The notes: a model not told the origin generated them from the sequence alone. Positions 41,825 through 53,430 are shown, counted from the stretch's first letter. The stretch is 54,475 nucleotides of DNA from Chara braunii (GCA_003427395.1 BFEA01000026.1:2341876-2396350), one strand, 5' to 3'. A program made the numbers and translations.

Positions 41825-43445
41825 CCTATAGAGGTTCGCATTGGGAACTCTTCCACAATCAGGATCACTACTGTTGTCAAAGGCCTACTTGTGACCTTTG
41901 ATAAGCAGGGAGAATTCAGGCACCGCCTGCATTTCTATGTGTTTCCTAACTTTCCCTTTGACCTTGACTTTTCTATGCACTGGCTTGGTGCCACCAATCC
42001 TAGGATCGACTAGCAGATCCCTAGGGTTGAGCTACCTGACCAGCATGAGGTTTATCACCCTTGTTTATTCGCAGACGAGTACCATCTGGCCAGCAGCTGT
42101 TATTGCATGAGTGCTCGATTATGCGACTTTCACGCCAGACGGACCACACCCGTCTGTTCGTGGCTTATGCCAAACAGACTGATGTGGAGACTGCTCCCTG
42201 TCCCTCTCAGATTCAGCAGGTTGTTGGCCGATTCTCAGATCTTATGGAGGAGCCTACTGGACTTGTCCATAGGCAGACCAAACATAAGATTGAGATCCTC
42301 CATGGTTCGGTCCCGCCCAAGGGTCGAGTTTACAAGATGTCACCTGTTGAACTTGATGAGCTCGGGAAACTGTTAGAGACCTGACCAGCAAGGGTTGGAT
42401 CAGACCCAACACATATGAGTTTGGGGCACCAGTCCTCTTTGTTCCAAAGGGGAATGTTGAGTTCAGGATGTGCGTGGATTATCGAGGTCTCAACAAAATC
42501 ACAAGGAAGTCTACAGAGCCTCTTCCTCACATTGATGATCTGTTGGATATGGTGCAGGGTTGTACCATTTTTAGCAAGATCGATCTCAAATTTGGCTACC
42601 ACCAAATTGAGATGGCTGAAGGCGATGTCCATAAGACAACTTTCAAGACCAGATATGACACTTATAAGTACCTGATCATGCCCTTCGGTCTTTGCAATGC
42701 CCCAGGCACCTTCCAAACAGAGATGCATCACATACTCAGGCCTTACCTGGACAAGTTCGTAGTTGTCTATCTGGATGACATCCTGGAATTCAGTCGTTCT
42801 GTCCAGGAGCATGCGCAACATCTGGCTCTGGTCCTCCAGGCCTTACGTGATAACCAATATAAGGTCAACAGGGAGAAATCCTCTTTTGGGGTTCCCTCTG
42901 TGATCTATCTGGGTTACGTCATTTCTGGAGAGGGGTTGGCTCATGAAGCAACGAAAGTTGTTGCTGTTCAGGACTAGCCGAAGCCTGTTAACATTCGTGA
43001 TGTCCGGTCTTTCTTGGGTCTTGCATCATATTACAGGAAGTTCGTCAAGAACTTCTCCTCCATTGCAGCACCCCTGACTGACCTCACAAAGAAAGACACT
43101 TCCTTTCTTTGGGCATCAAAATGTCAGGAGGCTTTTACACGTCTCAAGGAGGCCTTGATTCGTGCTCCTGTTTTGAAGCTACCTGACCCTACTTTGCCTT
43201 TTGTGCTTACCACTGATGCGAGTCAGTATGGTGTAGGGGCGGTACTTCAACAGGATGATGGGAATGGTCTGCAGCCTGTCGAGTTCATGACCAAGAAGAT
43301 CAAAACAAAGAAGTTGTTGGACTCTGCCGATGAGAAAGAGCTTTATGCTCTTGTGTCAGCGCTCAAGCATTGGAAGCACTTCCTCCTGGGCAGACACTTC
43401 AAGATCTTTTCAGATCACTCCACCCTGCAGTGGATGAAGTCGTAG
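41825..43445 (+). pseudogene. Element C protease end, reverse transcriptase, RNase H start
   Basis: After the TAG the frame goes on to FPFDLDFSMHWLGATNPRID, then a TAG (42,011) where the family has Trp. A frameshift near 42,060 leads to the linker (HRQTKHKIEILHGSVPPKGRVYKMSP). RT begins in a third frame at about 42,390: FGAPVLFVPKGN, MCVDYRGLNKIT, FSKIDLKFGYHQIE, LIMPFGLCNAPGTFQ and the catalytic YLDD. A TAG at 42,975 again replaces the conserved Trp of the WPKP segment. Then FLGLASYYRKFVKNF and RNase H (LTTDASQYGVGAVLQQ, DEKELYALVSALKHW, SDHSTLQWMK) to a TAG at 43,443. Confidence 0.9.
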
Positions 43446-44433
43446 GGAGAGTTGAATGACAAGCTTGCTCGCTACATTCAGTTCATCGACACGTTTCACT
43501 TTGAACTGAAGCACAAGAAGGGCTGCTACAATCTAGTAGCAAATGCCCTTTCTCGTAGGTCTGACACTCTCTTTCTGATCTCCTTTACTCACTCATTTGG
43601 AGAGAGGACCCGTCAAACCATTGCCCGTCTGCTGCCTCAGGATGCGATTTTCGGGCCTATAGTGAGGAATCTTCAGGAGGATCCTGCCTCTGAACCAAGA
43701 TATACTCTGGTTTCAGATCTGTTGTACGCATGCAGTAGAGGTGAGGAACGCCTATGTATTCCCCAGGACCGCAAGCTGAGAACACTTCTGATGTCAGAGT
43801 GTCATGATGCTCGTGGTCACTTTGGTGCCCTCAAATCGTACGCAGCCCTGTCGCAGGGCTTCTTCTGGAAGGAGATGAGGAGTGGCATGCTGCATTATGT
43901 GGAAACCTGTGAGTTGTGCCAAAGGAACAAGGTTGTACGACGACCTCCTCTTGGTCTACTCAAACCACTACCCATCCCTGAAGCACCTGCACAGTCAGTG
44001 TCTATTGATTTTACTGACTTGGGTAGGACCACACCTCGTGGTATGCGTCAGGTTATGGTCTGCGTGGATCGGTTTTCCAAATACGTAGAGTTCATCCCCT
44101 TACCAACTGAGGCTCGCATTCCAGCTGTTTAGGCGACATTTGCTGACAGGTGGGTTACACATCATGGACCACCCACCTCTATAGTCAGTGACCGAGATCC
44201 CAAGTTTTGCAGCAATGAATTGCAATCCTACTGCAGGGATTACCTTCATTCTCATTTGGATATGATATTTGGTCGTCATCCTGAAGCCAAAGGTCAGGCT
44301 GAAGTAATGAACCAGATTCTATTTCAGTTGCTGCGTCCTGTGATCAGTCCAGATCAGCAGGACTGGATCTCCATTTGAGTCGTGCACAGCTTGTGTACAA
44401 CACTTTTGTACACTCCTCCACACACCCTACCGG
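43446..44433 (+). pseudogene. Element C RNase H end and integrase core
   Basis: The frame from 43,452 shows the end of RNase H (HFELKHKKGCYNLVANALSRR), the tether (LLYACSRGEERLCIP), zinc-binding HDARGHFGALKSY plus CELCQRNK, and the integrase core with SIDFTDLG. TAG at 44,130 interrupts it. Beyond it the other two catalytic positions are visible as SIVSDRDPKF and FGRHPEAKGQAEVMN. TGA at 44,377 and a frameshift near 44,400 follow. Apart from the lesions all DDE residues are present. Confidence 0.88.
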
Positions 44434-45093
44434 TTGCATTGGGGCCGTGAGCCACGACAACCTCTCGATGACATCATCGATAAGGCTACCCCTAAGTTGA
44501 CACCCGAAACTGCAGAGTTCACAAGGCGTTACCGTGTGGACATAGAGCGCGCCCGTGCTAACCTGCTGAAAGCCCAAAAGGCTATGATTCAGCAGGCTAA
44601 TAGGCACAACCGACCCTCGACTATTCGCACAGGTGACTGGGTGTGGGTACTCAGTTCTGAGCTATCACGAGAGGAGGACATTTCACCAAAGTTGCTGCCA
44701 CGATATATGGGTCCATGGCAGGTCTTAGATACAGTGGGAGCTGATCCGTTTGGACCATCCTATACAGTGGATGTCCCTCTGCATCTACAAACCTACCTTG
44801 TCTTTCATGCATCTAAGTTGTTACCATTCACATCAGCTGATGCATTTCCAGACAGGCCGCCTCAGTTTGGTCCTCTAATCCCTGGAAAGGGATATGACGT
44901 GGAGTCCATTGAGGACGAGTCAGGTACAGGACCAGATAAGGAATACCTTGTGAAGTTTTACTATCAGCCGCACACTGAAGATTGCTGGTTTACTCGCAAG
45001 GAACTCCTGAAAACAGCAAAGTCTGTTGTCCTCAGATATGAGGCAGCACGTAAGGGAGAACCCCTTCGACGTTCTGCACGCCTACGCCCCTAG
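44434..45093 (+). pseudogene. Element C integrase C-terminus and chromodomain
   Basis: An open frame of 219 residues. HWGREPRQPLDDIID, the GPY-like block (NRPSTIRTGDWVWVLSSEL, GPWQVLDTVGADPFGPSY, YLVFHASKLLPF), then a chromodomain-like tail (YDVESIEDESG, KEYLVKFYYQPHTEDCWFTRKEL) and a basic end (RRSARLRP). The Met at 44,434 is internal. The domain would bind chromatin and guide integration. It ends 17 bp before the purine tract, as expected for the end of pol. Confidence 0.88.
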
Positions 45094-45110
45094 CTCGGAG
45101 GTCCTCGCTC

Positions 45111-45126
45111 CGGGGGAGGGTAGGTC
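45111..45126 (+). promoter_or_regulatory. Polypurine tract of element C
   Basis: cgggggagggtaggtc sits immediately before the right LTR. In LTR elements such a tract resists RNase H and primes plus-strand DNA synthesis. Confidence 0.75.
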
Positions 45127-46392
45127 TACAATGACCTGCTGGTTTTTGGTCACCTGTAGCCTCTCTCTTGTTGAGGTTGTACCATTTGTAGGTCAGATTC
45201 GTTATTTTGTTTGGTTGAGGGCTAACCGAGAGACCTGCCTATACGAAAATCCGGTAGGGACATATCTGCAAATTTGTGGAAAATATAGGCCCGTACTAAC
45301 TGGAATTTCCTACAGCTACCCTAACTGCGATTAGCAGGCCCGGACTACCCCTAGGACAGACAGGCCCTATAGGCCTATGCTGATAGACAGTCCTATAGCC
45401 TACAGCCGGGTAAGGTAGAGGCCGAGAGGCTGAAACTGAAACGGTACCGGTCAGTCCAGTCAGTCCGGTCTAGGTCGAGCCTAGCCTAGTTTACACTATA
45501 GATAGGATGGGCACATCGGTTCAGGGCTTTTGGCAGTTGGTACCGAGTACATCGCTGTTGTGCAACGCGTGAACTGGAAGTGGTGACGGCTCAGCGTTGA
45601 GGGAGACATACATAGCCAGACCTTCGGAGCACCGACCATAGCTGGGACCTGCGTTGTACTTTGTCAGCACGAGGGGTTGTACAGAGGTCTGGGTTATAGA
45701 GGTCTGCTCGAGGCGAGGGAAGTTGGTGCCCTGCTGGATCCTCCTCCGAAGTGGGGTTCCATGGTAGTGGCGTTGTAGCCATAGCTGCAGCTTCTTCCTC
45801 AGAGGTCATCTTGTCAAGAGTGGTGACGCTGCTGCAAACTTCCACCCGGGAAGTCTTTCGACACTTCGTCATCATCAGATACTGTGGCGCTGGTCTTCTT
45901 CTTCATCCTCTGAGTGGCGCTTGGCCTCAGAGGCCTGTTTCAGGGTGGCGCTTCCCTTTGGAGGTTGTATCTGGGTGGCGCTTGATGTTTCAGGGACTCA
46001 GGGGTAGTGATAGCGGTTCATCAGGGTTGGGGAGTGAAGTGCTGCTCATCTCTGAGCAGCGCATCATAGTTCTGAGGTTATTATGACAATTCGAGACTCT
46101 GAGTATAATAAACAATGTGGATATTGGGTTCATACTATCATTACTTCATTGTTTCTTGGATGTGATCTACTCGACTTTCCTTTACGACTGGTTGTGAGGA
46201 TTGAGTGGAGTGAATTGCACTTTCAGTGTACCCTGTCATATCGCATGGTCAAGTCTTCAGTTGTGTTTATCTCTCCCTGTGCGGTGTGATACTCCTATCC
46301 TCTCCCCTTCCTTCTCTGTATGTATGGGCATACCTGGGAGTCTATGTGAGTGAGTGTTGGTCTTCAGACAACAAACAACGAGAATCATAACA
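45127..46392 (+). repeat. Right LTR of element C
   Basis: Starts tacaatgacctgctgg (the left copy has tgcaatgac, so TG has become TA here) and ends aatcataaca. It aligns with the left LTR along its full 1.26 kb, apart from the nested insertion there, with scattered substitutions and a few short indels (for example cctatagg after 45,360). Confidence 0.92.
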
Positions 46393-48535
46393 TTGGCATC
46401 AAAAATGAATTGGAAGAAAACAATCGGCTGGTGGCTATCGGATGAGGAGGTTCCCCAGCTTCAAGGCCATGAGGCAGACATGACTTGGGAGACACTGTAG
46501 ACCCCTACACGATATCTAGGCATACTGCTGACTAAAGACGACTTTGCCCCTCAAATGGTCCAAAATATACCCGTTAAACAAATTAACAAACTAGGCAGAT
46601 GGGGTAACACATTCACATCACTGCTAGGCCGAGCACTTGCCATCAACACATCTATTTTTTCAATGATGTGGTATATAGCGTCAATCTGGACTGTTCCGGA
46701 CCATACAATCAAGGAACTTAACCGCAAAACAAGAGTTTACTTGTGGTCGGAAAACCCCAACAAAGAGAACTGTATACCAAAGATAGCCTAACACCACATC
46801 ACAAGGGAACCATCCAGAGGAGGTCTTGCTATCATAGACCCCAAACAGGAAACCAAAGCCTTACAAGTTAAATGGATACTCAAACGTCTGACTAAACCTG
46901 GCACGACGTGGAATAAACTGGCCTTGGACAGCATCAGGGGCCTAACACCGATAACCTCACCAGCAAACATGTTTGGTTTGTTCTCGGTAATGACCAAGGA
47001 ATGGAGCCCAAGCACAGGGCGCAAACATCAGAGAAGAGGAGTCGCTCCAAATGAAACCCGCCCCCCCACACCGTATTGGACCGAAGAAGGTGGGCAGACC
47101 CAAATCCAAAGATGAGAGATTGAGGCAACCCCTGTTTGGTAATCCGTGGGTGAGAGACGAAAGTGATCACCAACTATCCCTTAAACCTAGAGGCAGAAGA
47201 TGGCTATCGTGGATCAAACATGGAGTTTGGAAAGTGAGCCATCTGTGGAATGACGAGAAAAAGGACTGGGTGACAGAATAGGAACTGCCCTTCCAGCTCA
47301 AAGGATGTCACCAAAGGGACGAGAACTTACAATCCATCATTAACTGCATTCAAGAAGGTTGGAAGGAGCTGTTGAGCGAAACCTCAACCTGGAAATCGGG
47401 TGAATGGGGAGTGACGGTGCAGGAGTTAACCCCCTCAAAGGCATATCAATTCTCCCATAAACAACAAGGATCGGATACCTCTAGCGGTGTTTACCTCTTT
47501 TCCAATTACCCCCTCCACGCAAGGCCTCCCATATATCCTGAATTAGGAGGTGGAAAGAACAGTCCTAAACTCTTTTGTTCTTAAAAAAGTAAGAGTGTTG
47601 GGTTTGTGGCCAAAACAATCTTCAGAATAAATACGGTGATTCAAGATCTGGAATTTGATCCAGCAAAGTGGGCTTGGATTCCAGACAGAAGTAGAAGTTG
47701 CAAAACGAATGTCCCCATCCAGGAATACACAGTCAAACTGGGATACAACTTACTCCTCAAGACAAACTTGACAAAGGATCCTAACCCAACGATCAAGAAT
47801 AGATGGCAAAAGTTATTAGGCCAGGACGCTAGTCTGATCCCACAAATGCCATGGAAAAAATTTAAATTAATCCATCCGGTCAAAATCAGAAGCCTCCAAT
47901 CGCTCCTCTTACGTGGCTCTACCGGTTAATCAGTGGCTGCATACCAAAAGAAGTAAGAACGACCCCAACAATTCAGATTTATGTGTGGTATGCTAAAAAA
48001 ATGAACCAGAAGATATGCTACATTGTCTGGTACGCTGTAGAGAGGCGACGGAATACTGGGCGAGGGCCTCGGATCTTATGGGATTCCCTCTTCTCGACCC
48101 CCCTCCCTGAGCACCCCATCCAACTTCTTCTATGGACTAACATCCCAGCTCAATTCCATAAGACAGAGAGAGCATGGTTCAGAATGATCAGAAAGGTAAC
48201 GTTGTGGTCCATATGGAAGGAAAGGTGCTACAGAACCATCGACCGACTATCAACTCCAAGGGAGAAGGTATGGGCGGAGACGAGGATTTTGATCCAAGCT
48301 GAGATTCTCTGCAAGTGGCATAAGACGAGACACTCCATGCCAGATGACGAAGAACAACAAAGAAGAATCAAGGCAAAATTCACTAAGGTGTGGCTCGCAG
48401 GGGGCAAAGTCGCAGAGATAAAGGACCTTTGCATACGGTGGAAAGACTGGCACAACTCAGAAGCAGGGCGGAGAAGGCAGAGTTCCCAGCCAGCAGACGG
48501 ACAAGATCCATCACTGGCCATATAATATTGAAATT
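46393..48535 (+). pseudogene. LINE ORF2, right half (thumb to C-terminus)
   Basis: Continues the LINE cut at 35,594: ASKMNWKKTIGWWLSDEEV, TRYLGILLTKDD, LGRWGNTFTSLLGRAL, MMWYIASIWTVPDH, GLAIIDPKQETKALQVKW, MTKEWSPSTGRK. In other frames follow LRQPLFGNPWVRDES, KGCHQRDENLQSII, KAYQFSHKQ and FDPAKWAWIPDRS. The knuckle reads LCVVC, stop, KNEPEDMLHCLVRC, ATEYW. The last open frame (47,983-48,525) gives LLLWTNIPAQFHKTERAWF, TLWSIWKERC and a basic C-terminus. Several stops and shifts. No clear poly(A) after the stop. Confidence 0.9.
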
Positions 48536-48729
48536 TCCGTTTGTGCATCCTACGTAACTTATTTTACCTTTCTTGTTCTTTAATTTTATCTGACAGGCTC
48601 ATGATGTGGGCCTGAGAGGATAGGTGGAACCAAGGCAAGCTGACGGTCAATCCCCCACAATGATGGAGTAATCAATGTTGTTCAGGGGTCCTTCGGCCAG
48701 ACGGAAGGAAGCGTGAGTGCGTGCCCTGA

Positions 48730-49326
48730 TGTATTGAAGTATCAGAAAAGCCATATTAGAGGCTAGGCAGCAGAAGAGGACAGAGTTGGAACAGGCGGGG
48801 TTGGAGGACCTCCATGCTATGGAAGTTTTGCTGAGACAAAACGAACCAGCCTTGCATGAGGATGGAGGACCTTCCATGCAGTCTATATAGAGCATACTCG
48901 GTTCCCTCATGGTAGGCCAGGACCGGATACTAGCTTCACTCAGACAATAGGCAAGGTCGCTGCCTTCAAGTGTGACACAGTCTGCAGCACGGCCAATAGG
49001 GCATCCACGCTGCCACCCTTGTCGGCTTCATTCTCTCCTTTATATGGCACACCGGTTACCAGTGGTATATCAGCCGGTCTGTTGCAAGCCTTGCAGTAAC
49101 CTTCTCAGCTCCATGTCTCTGCAACTACCGTACAGGCACAGGTCTCCCAGCCTATAGGCCCTGAAGGTGGGGGACAGCCCCAGTGGGTCCCAAAAACATC
49201 CATGAAACAGCCTGACACATTTAGTGGGAACAAGAAGGATGAGAACCTAGATACGTGGGTGAGGACTGTCCCTGTGTATGCAAGGACCAAAGACACTCGT
49301 CCAGACAAGGAGGAGTATACAAGGCT
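48730..49326 (+). pseudogene. Gypsy A2 gag remnant
   Basis: Broken frames show a coiled coil (EARQQKRTELEQAGLEDLHAM, LLRQNEPALHEDG) with two stops. Later, in another frame, comes the start of the capsid domain: PKTSMKQPDTFSGNKKDENLDTWVRTV and YARTKDTRPDKEEY, a familiar gypsy gag pattern (compare PKLTAPPMFSGEDPKVDVADW of element C). It breaks off directly into RNase H sequence. Confidence 0.65.
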
Positions 49327-49800
49327 TTGACTTACTAGACACATTATCTCCTTGGCAGATTCTTTAAGGTAAGATCTGACTATGAGACACTTCGGTGGAT
49401 CACAATGCAATGAATGCAGCCTTCTCTCTCTGATGCGCTGAAATGGTTGATACAAGTCATAAACATGTATGACTTCCGTCTTCAGCATAACATGGGTGAA
49501 TTTAGTAAGCGTTCTGACACCTTTTCCCGCAGGGCAGAGATCTGACCATGAGACTCGTCAGTGGATCACAATGCAGCCTTCTCTCTCTGACACATTGAAA
49601 TGGTGGATATAAGTCATAGACATGTATGACTTCCGCCTTCAGCATAACACGGCTGAGTTTAATAAGGGTTCTAATGCCCTTTCCCGCAGGGCAGACTACT
49701 TAGGAGGTTTGATAACTGAGTACGAGCTCAAAGACGATGGAGGCGTACAGAGTGGACGAGTTTATGTATGAAAGCATTCGCAGGCTCGAGGCTTAAGATA
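49327..49800 (+). pseudogene. Gypsy A2 RNase H remnant, internally duplicated
   Basis: HYLLGRFFKVRSDYETLRWI opens mid-domain, followed by VINMYDFRLQHNMGEF and SRRAE. The same stretch then repeats (SDHETRQWITMQPSLSD, VIDMYDFRLQHNTAEFN, NALSRRAD): 49,372-49,537 and 49,538-49,695 are tandem copies. The tether follows with many stops. A TAA replaces the CAA Gln codon seen in A1 (WIQVIDMYD). Confidence 0.78.
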
Positions 49801-49820
49801 GAGCCACATAAGACAAGTTT

Positions 49821-50449
49821 GTGATGGTTGAGGGACTACTCTTCCTCAAGAAGGCTGGGAATCAACGTTTTTGGTGGTCAACGATGCTAGAGGATGGGAA
49901 GAAGTACATTGAAATGTGCCAGGTTTGCCCAAGGGACAAACTTAGGCAGGCAACACTTGGCTTGGTCAAGCGTTTGCCCATTCCCGCTGGACCGGGAGAG
50001 AGCTTGCCCATGGACTTCATGGATACTAGCAAATTTGGCAAAAGGCATTTCTTCGTAATCATAGATAGAATCGCCAAATATGCTAGGCTAGTTGCGCTGG
50101 CCGAAGCTGCGAAGACAGATCTAGTGATTAAGATGTCTATGGATCACTGGGTAAGTGATTTTGGGTTACCGATGGCCATAGTTAACGATAGAGATTTAAG
50201 ATTTACCAGTGAATTGTGGAAGAAGACTACAGAGCAGATGGGTTCCCAACTGCAGATGACATCCGGGAACCACCATGAGACTAACGGGCAGGCTGAGTAG
50301 ATTAAGAGGGTAGTACAGCACTTGTAGAGGCACTATATCAAGACCAGCCAGGAAGACTGGGATGAGAAACTTCCAATCACCGCCAGCCTGTACAACAGCG
50401 CAGTGCATAGTACAGCTGGCCGGACTCCAAATCAACTGCATCTTGGCCT
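49821..50449 (+). pseudogene. Gypsy A2 integrase core
   Basis: The open frame 49,821-50,300 holds the end of the tether (VEGLLFLKKAGNQR) and integrase. Part of the zinc-binding region is lost (no HHF stretch), but CQVCPRDK remains. The core has PMDFMDT, IVNDRDLRF and NHHETNGQAE. TAG at 50,298 stands where A1 has Gln (AEQMD). A second TAG at 50,324 stands where A1 has Leu. DWDEKLPITASLYNSAVHSTAGRTPNQLHLG follows. Confidence 0.85.
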
Positions 50450-51084
50450 ATGACCCCGTTAGACTTTCTACTCCCTGATATTACACCGTCAGCAGCACGA
50501 GGAAGAATTGAGATGCTGCAGCAGACCGCAGAACAGATTCAGAAATCTCAGAATGCCATGATAGCATCTGAGAACAAACATAGAAGGGAGTCTAAAATTT
50601 GGATAGGAGAAAGGGTGTGGGTTCAGTCTTCAGAGTTTACACAGGAGGTAGACATCTCATGCAAACTGATGCCTCAGAATTTTGGGCCTTGGCAAGTCCT
50701 GGACATCGTTGGTTCGGACGCAGATGGCCCATCATATGTGATTTGCATTCCACCTCACCTACATGCTTACCCAGTCTTTCATGCATCCAAACTTCTCCCT
50801 TTCGCAGAAACTGACGAGTTTCCTTCAAGGAGGTCGATGCTGCCCCCAACCATGGACGGATATGTCAACATAGATCAAATTGTGGAACACAGACTATGCC
50901 TGTACCTGAGCCTGTCGGCAGAGGAAGACCACCAAAACCCCAGATGCAGTTCCGGGCCGCACTCAGGCATCATACTGATCCCAAGGAAGATCGGTGGTTC
51001 ACGAGGGAAGAGCTGATGAAGACAGCCCCTCAAGTCGTATCCCACTATGAATGGATGTTGAGAGGGAAACAGCAAGTGGATTGA
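50450..51084 (+). pseudogene. Gypsy A2 integrase C-terminus and chromodomain
   Basis: First frame (from 50,450): EQIQKSQNAMIASENKHRRES, ERVWVQSSEF, GPWQVLDIVGSDADGPSY, YPVFHASKLLPFAE and the hinge LPPTMDGYVNIDQIV. A frameshift near 50,890 moves the chromodomain-like tail to frame 50,896-51,084 (RPPKPQMQFRAALRHH, EDRWFTREEL, TAPQVVSHYE), ending in a stop. It shows the natural continuation that A1 lacks. Confidence 0.87.
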
Positions 51085-51107
51085 AGGCTTACTCAGAGGA
51101 CTTTCAA

Positions 51108-51123
51108 AGCAGAGGGGGAGGAA
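51108..51123 (+). promoter_or_regulatory. Polypurine tract of A2
   Basis: gcagagggggaggaag lies 23 bp after the stop codon and just before tgcaaggatc, taken as the LTR start. The inverted A1 fragment has a similar tract at 3175-3188 before tgcgaggatc. Confidence 0.65.
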
Positions 51124-51830
51124 GTGCAAGGATCAGGGCCCTCGACGATGTTGGAAAAGGCCCCGCGTCCACCCTAAGTGAAGGCGGGCCTGCAAATTTT
51201 GTTTCAACCTGAGTACAGGCCAATGTGAACTCAGAGCGCCCCATGGGTTGGTTGCAACTCACAGGATCTTCAACCAACCGGTAGGGCGAGCAGTTGAAGA
51301 TGATGAGGCCCAGAACCCTTACGAAAGAGCCCAAGGCACATTCTAGAAAGGCCCTGGGCGCAGCTACTGGGACCAGGCACAGTCGGTCCATCCAGGCAGC
51401 GAGTCAGGGAGACCGGCAAAGATGCTGAGGCCAAGGACCCTTACAGTTGAGCCCTAGGCACATCCTGCGCTCTGGGCACAGCTACTGGGACCGGGTGCAG
51501 TCCGTCCAGCCAGGTCATGAGTCACGGAGCCCGCATCACTTTCATTTTTGCTGGCTGGCTGCAGTGTGGTAGCACTGCTGGGGTGCACCATGAGGGAGCT
51601 GGCTGGTGTGAAAGGCGCTGGCGGGGCGCATGAGGAAGAGCAGCAAGTACCAGCAGCAGCCGTAGCCATGCTGCCTGCCTGGGCGCCCGTGGAGGGTGAA
51701 GTGGAGGTCCTTGGGAGAGAAAGAGAGCCTGTGCTGGCAGTCACGAGTGGTGAGCGGTGATGAAGGCACGTGGCTGCTGAAGAAGCAGCAACCTGTCTAC
51801 ATGGAGTCTTCACAGTTCACCGGGCAGAGA
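51124..51830 (+). repeat. 3' LTR of A2 (right end uncertain)
   Basis: Starts tgcaaggatcagggccctcg and shares its first 70 or so bases, including cctaagtgaaggcgggcct, with the inverted LTR at 2.4-3.2 kb. A loosely similar GC-rich stretch (ctgctgg...ctggctgg) appears near 51,545-51,610 and 2700-2760. Reverse-strand Ser/Pro-rich frames here are shadows. Confidence 0.5.
51298..51530 (+). repeat. Imperfect tandem repeat in LTR A2, about 115 bp
   Basis: Unit 1 (51,298-51,412) and unit 2 (51,421-51,530) share gatg(a/c)tgaggcc, acccttac, agccc(a/t)aggcacat, gcgcagctactgggacc-type and gtccgtcca words in the same order. The units differ by many changes. Confidence 0.75.
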
Positions 51831-53418
51831 GCTTCAATGTCAACGTGTTGCTGTCCTTAGAAGTCCAGGTCTAGAGTCAGCTGTCAGCTGTCAGTAGTCT
51901 GGGTTCTGAGCGCCAACTAGGATTGCAACTGTGATGAACACTGATGTTGGAGGTGAGAAGGGGGCCTTCATTGTCATGTGATTTCATTGCTGGCTCATTC
52001 TTATTTGGTGTAATATCTCGGTGCATTTCTGGTTTCAGTATCTGATTGAAGTTTTTGGATTTCATGGGAATAACGCAATTTGGTTTCTGTCAAACGCATT
52101 GCTCCTTGCATCAGGCTGTTCCCATGACGAGGTAGGGATTGATGATGTTACAACCAGGGACTGCATCACAGTGCATGTCCGCCTGTTGTTCTGACACCAT
52201 CCCTACTCAAATCTGCAACATCTCTTGCACGTCAAGCTGGGTAACTTGAGCCTGTCTCGTCTCGCCCGGCTTAATATCTGTGCCTGTGACACTTGGACCT
52301 GAGTGATACCTGTCCTTGCATGTGACGTGGCCGACAGTACGACCACTAAACTAGTCGTCCGTTGCCCACCCTCTTCGTCTACAGATTCCAAGTTCAGGAA
52401 CACCTTAGGCTTACCCCTGGCTTGTGGTCAGGTGACACGGTCGCTTATCCAATACACAGACAGGTACCATTCTGCACAAGGACAGCTACTACTGTCCTCT
52501 ACATTTCCCATATACAGTTTAGCAGCTTTAGCCTAAGATTCCTAAGCTCGCAATCAGTATTCCTATGACTAGTTCCTAATCTCTTCACAACTACAGCCTA
52601 AATGATGGGTTAACTCCTTAGTCTCATCCCTACTCACCCAGGACCAGTTGATCCTAATCAACTAATCGAATACCAGCTGTAATTACAAAAGGAAAGTATG
52701 ACAAACAGAGTCTACTAATTACAGCAGTGGACAACCCCATGCATAGCAATCAAGTGGGTGGCCAACTCACAACGTTATTTTATAAATCGCTGGACATCTC
52801 AAGAATTCTTCAAGTTGCAGCAGCACAACAAATTAAATTTTATTTAACGCTGCAAAGGATGGCAGGTCTTCCCCCGAGATGCCTTTTTTTGCACTGGCTG
52901 AAGCTGCACATGCATGTGTGATCTACTCTCACACAATCTGTGCTCCAATTAATCATCAGATCCCCACCCTTCTCCCTCCAGATGTGCTGGAAGCGGGATG
53001 GCAGTCAAGCTTGTATGCCACTCGCACCTCACCATAGAGACGACCCTCGACCAAAATGCTATTCTCACGGTCTAAAGATAATAGACGGGTAGATAGGTAC
53101 TTCCGTGGTTGGCCCAACCCAAAACAATTTACTGGCTGTTGATTGCTGATGTATGCCATATGATGATTGGTCAACGCCGAGGAGCTACAATTTGAATCAC
53201 CAGTTAAGCAGCGCTTGTCAAGTACCACCTCTAGCAAGGGCAATCACCAATGCATACTCGTCGCTCCCATATCCTCCCTTCACTCTTCTGCCCATCAGTT
53301 CCCAACCTAGTGGATGAGTCATCCAGCTGGCAAGAAATCAATAGACTGCAGGTCAATCCTGTTGCAAGCGCCACACCTCATTACGCGCCAGTTTGGATGG
53401 CAACCTTCCAGAAGAACT
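51831..53418. other. Non-coding stretch
   Basis: No recognisable gene, RNA or repeat. Short frames on both strands only. Confidence 0.5.
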
Positions 53419-53430
53419 GCTCTGACACCA
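53419..53430 (-). promoter_or_regulatory. Possible reverse-strand primer-binding site
   Basis: The minus strand reads tggtgtcagagc, one base from the tRNA-Met complement. The 15 bases before it on that strand (aggttcgttgcaatt) match those before the B1 candidate (aggttcattgcaatc) at 13 of 15 places. This suggests the edge of another minus-strand LTR element. No gag follows it towards lower coordinates, so any such element is truncated. Confidence 0.4.

Larger units (their letters stand above)
35595..46392 (+). mobile_element. Gypsy family C, complete LTR retrotransposon
   Basis: Two LTRs (35,595-37,867 including a nested insertion; 45,127-46,392) flank a Met-type primer site, a long leader, gag, protease, RT, RNase H, integrase with chromodomain, and a purine tract. 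The bases at the edges, actgg at 35,590-35,594 and attgg at 46,392-46,396, fit a 4-5-bp target duplication with one change. The host sequence is a LINE split between codons. Coding parts carry about six TAG stops plus frameshifts, so the element is dead but young enough for the LTRs to align along their full length. Confidence 0.92.
48640..51830 (+). mobile_element. Gypsy family A, copy A2 (internally deleted)
   Basis: Plus-strand gypsy copy with gag, then RNase H, integrase, chromodomain, purine tract and 3' LTR. Protease and RT are missing through an internal deletion at about 49,320. No 5' LTR is visible between the LINE end and gag, so the left end is truncated. Its right limit inside the LTR is uncertain. 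Confidence 0.8.

Noticed and set aside
39465-44132. TAG read as glutamine (alternative genetic code, as in some green algae)
   Set aside because: Several TAG codons do sit where Gln is expected, but others (42,011, 42,975) replace conserved Trp. TGA, TAA and frameshifts also occur, so decay explains the pattern better.
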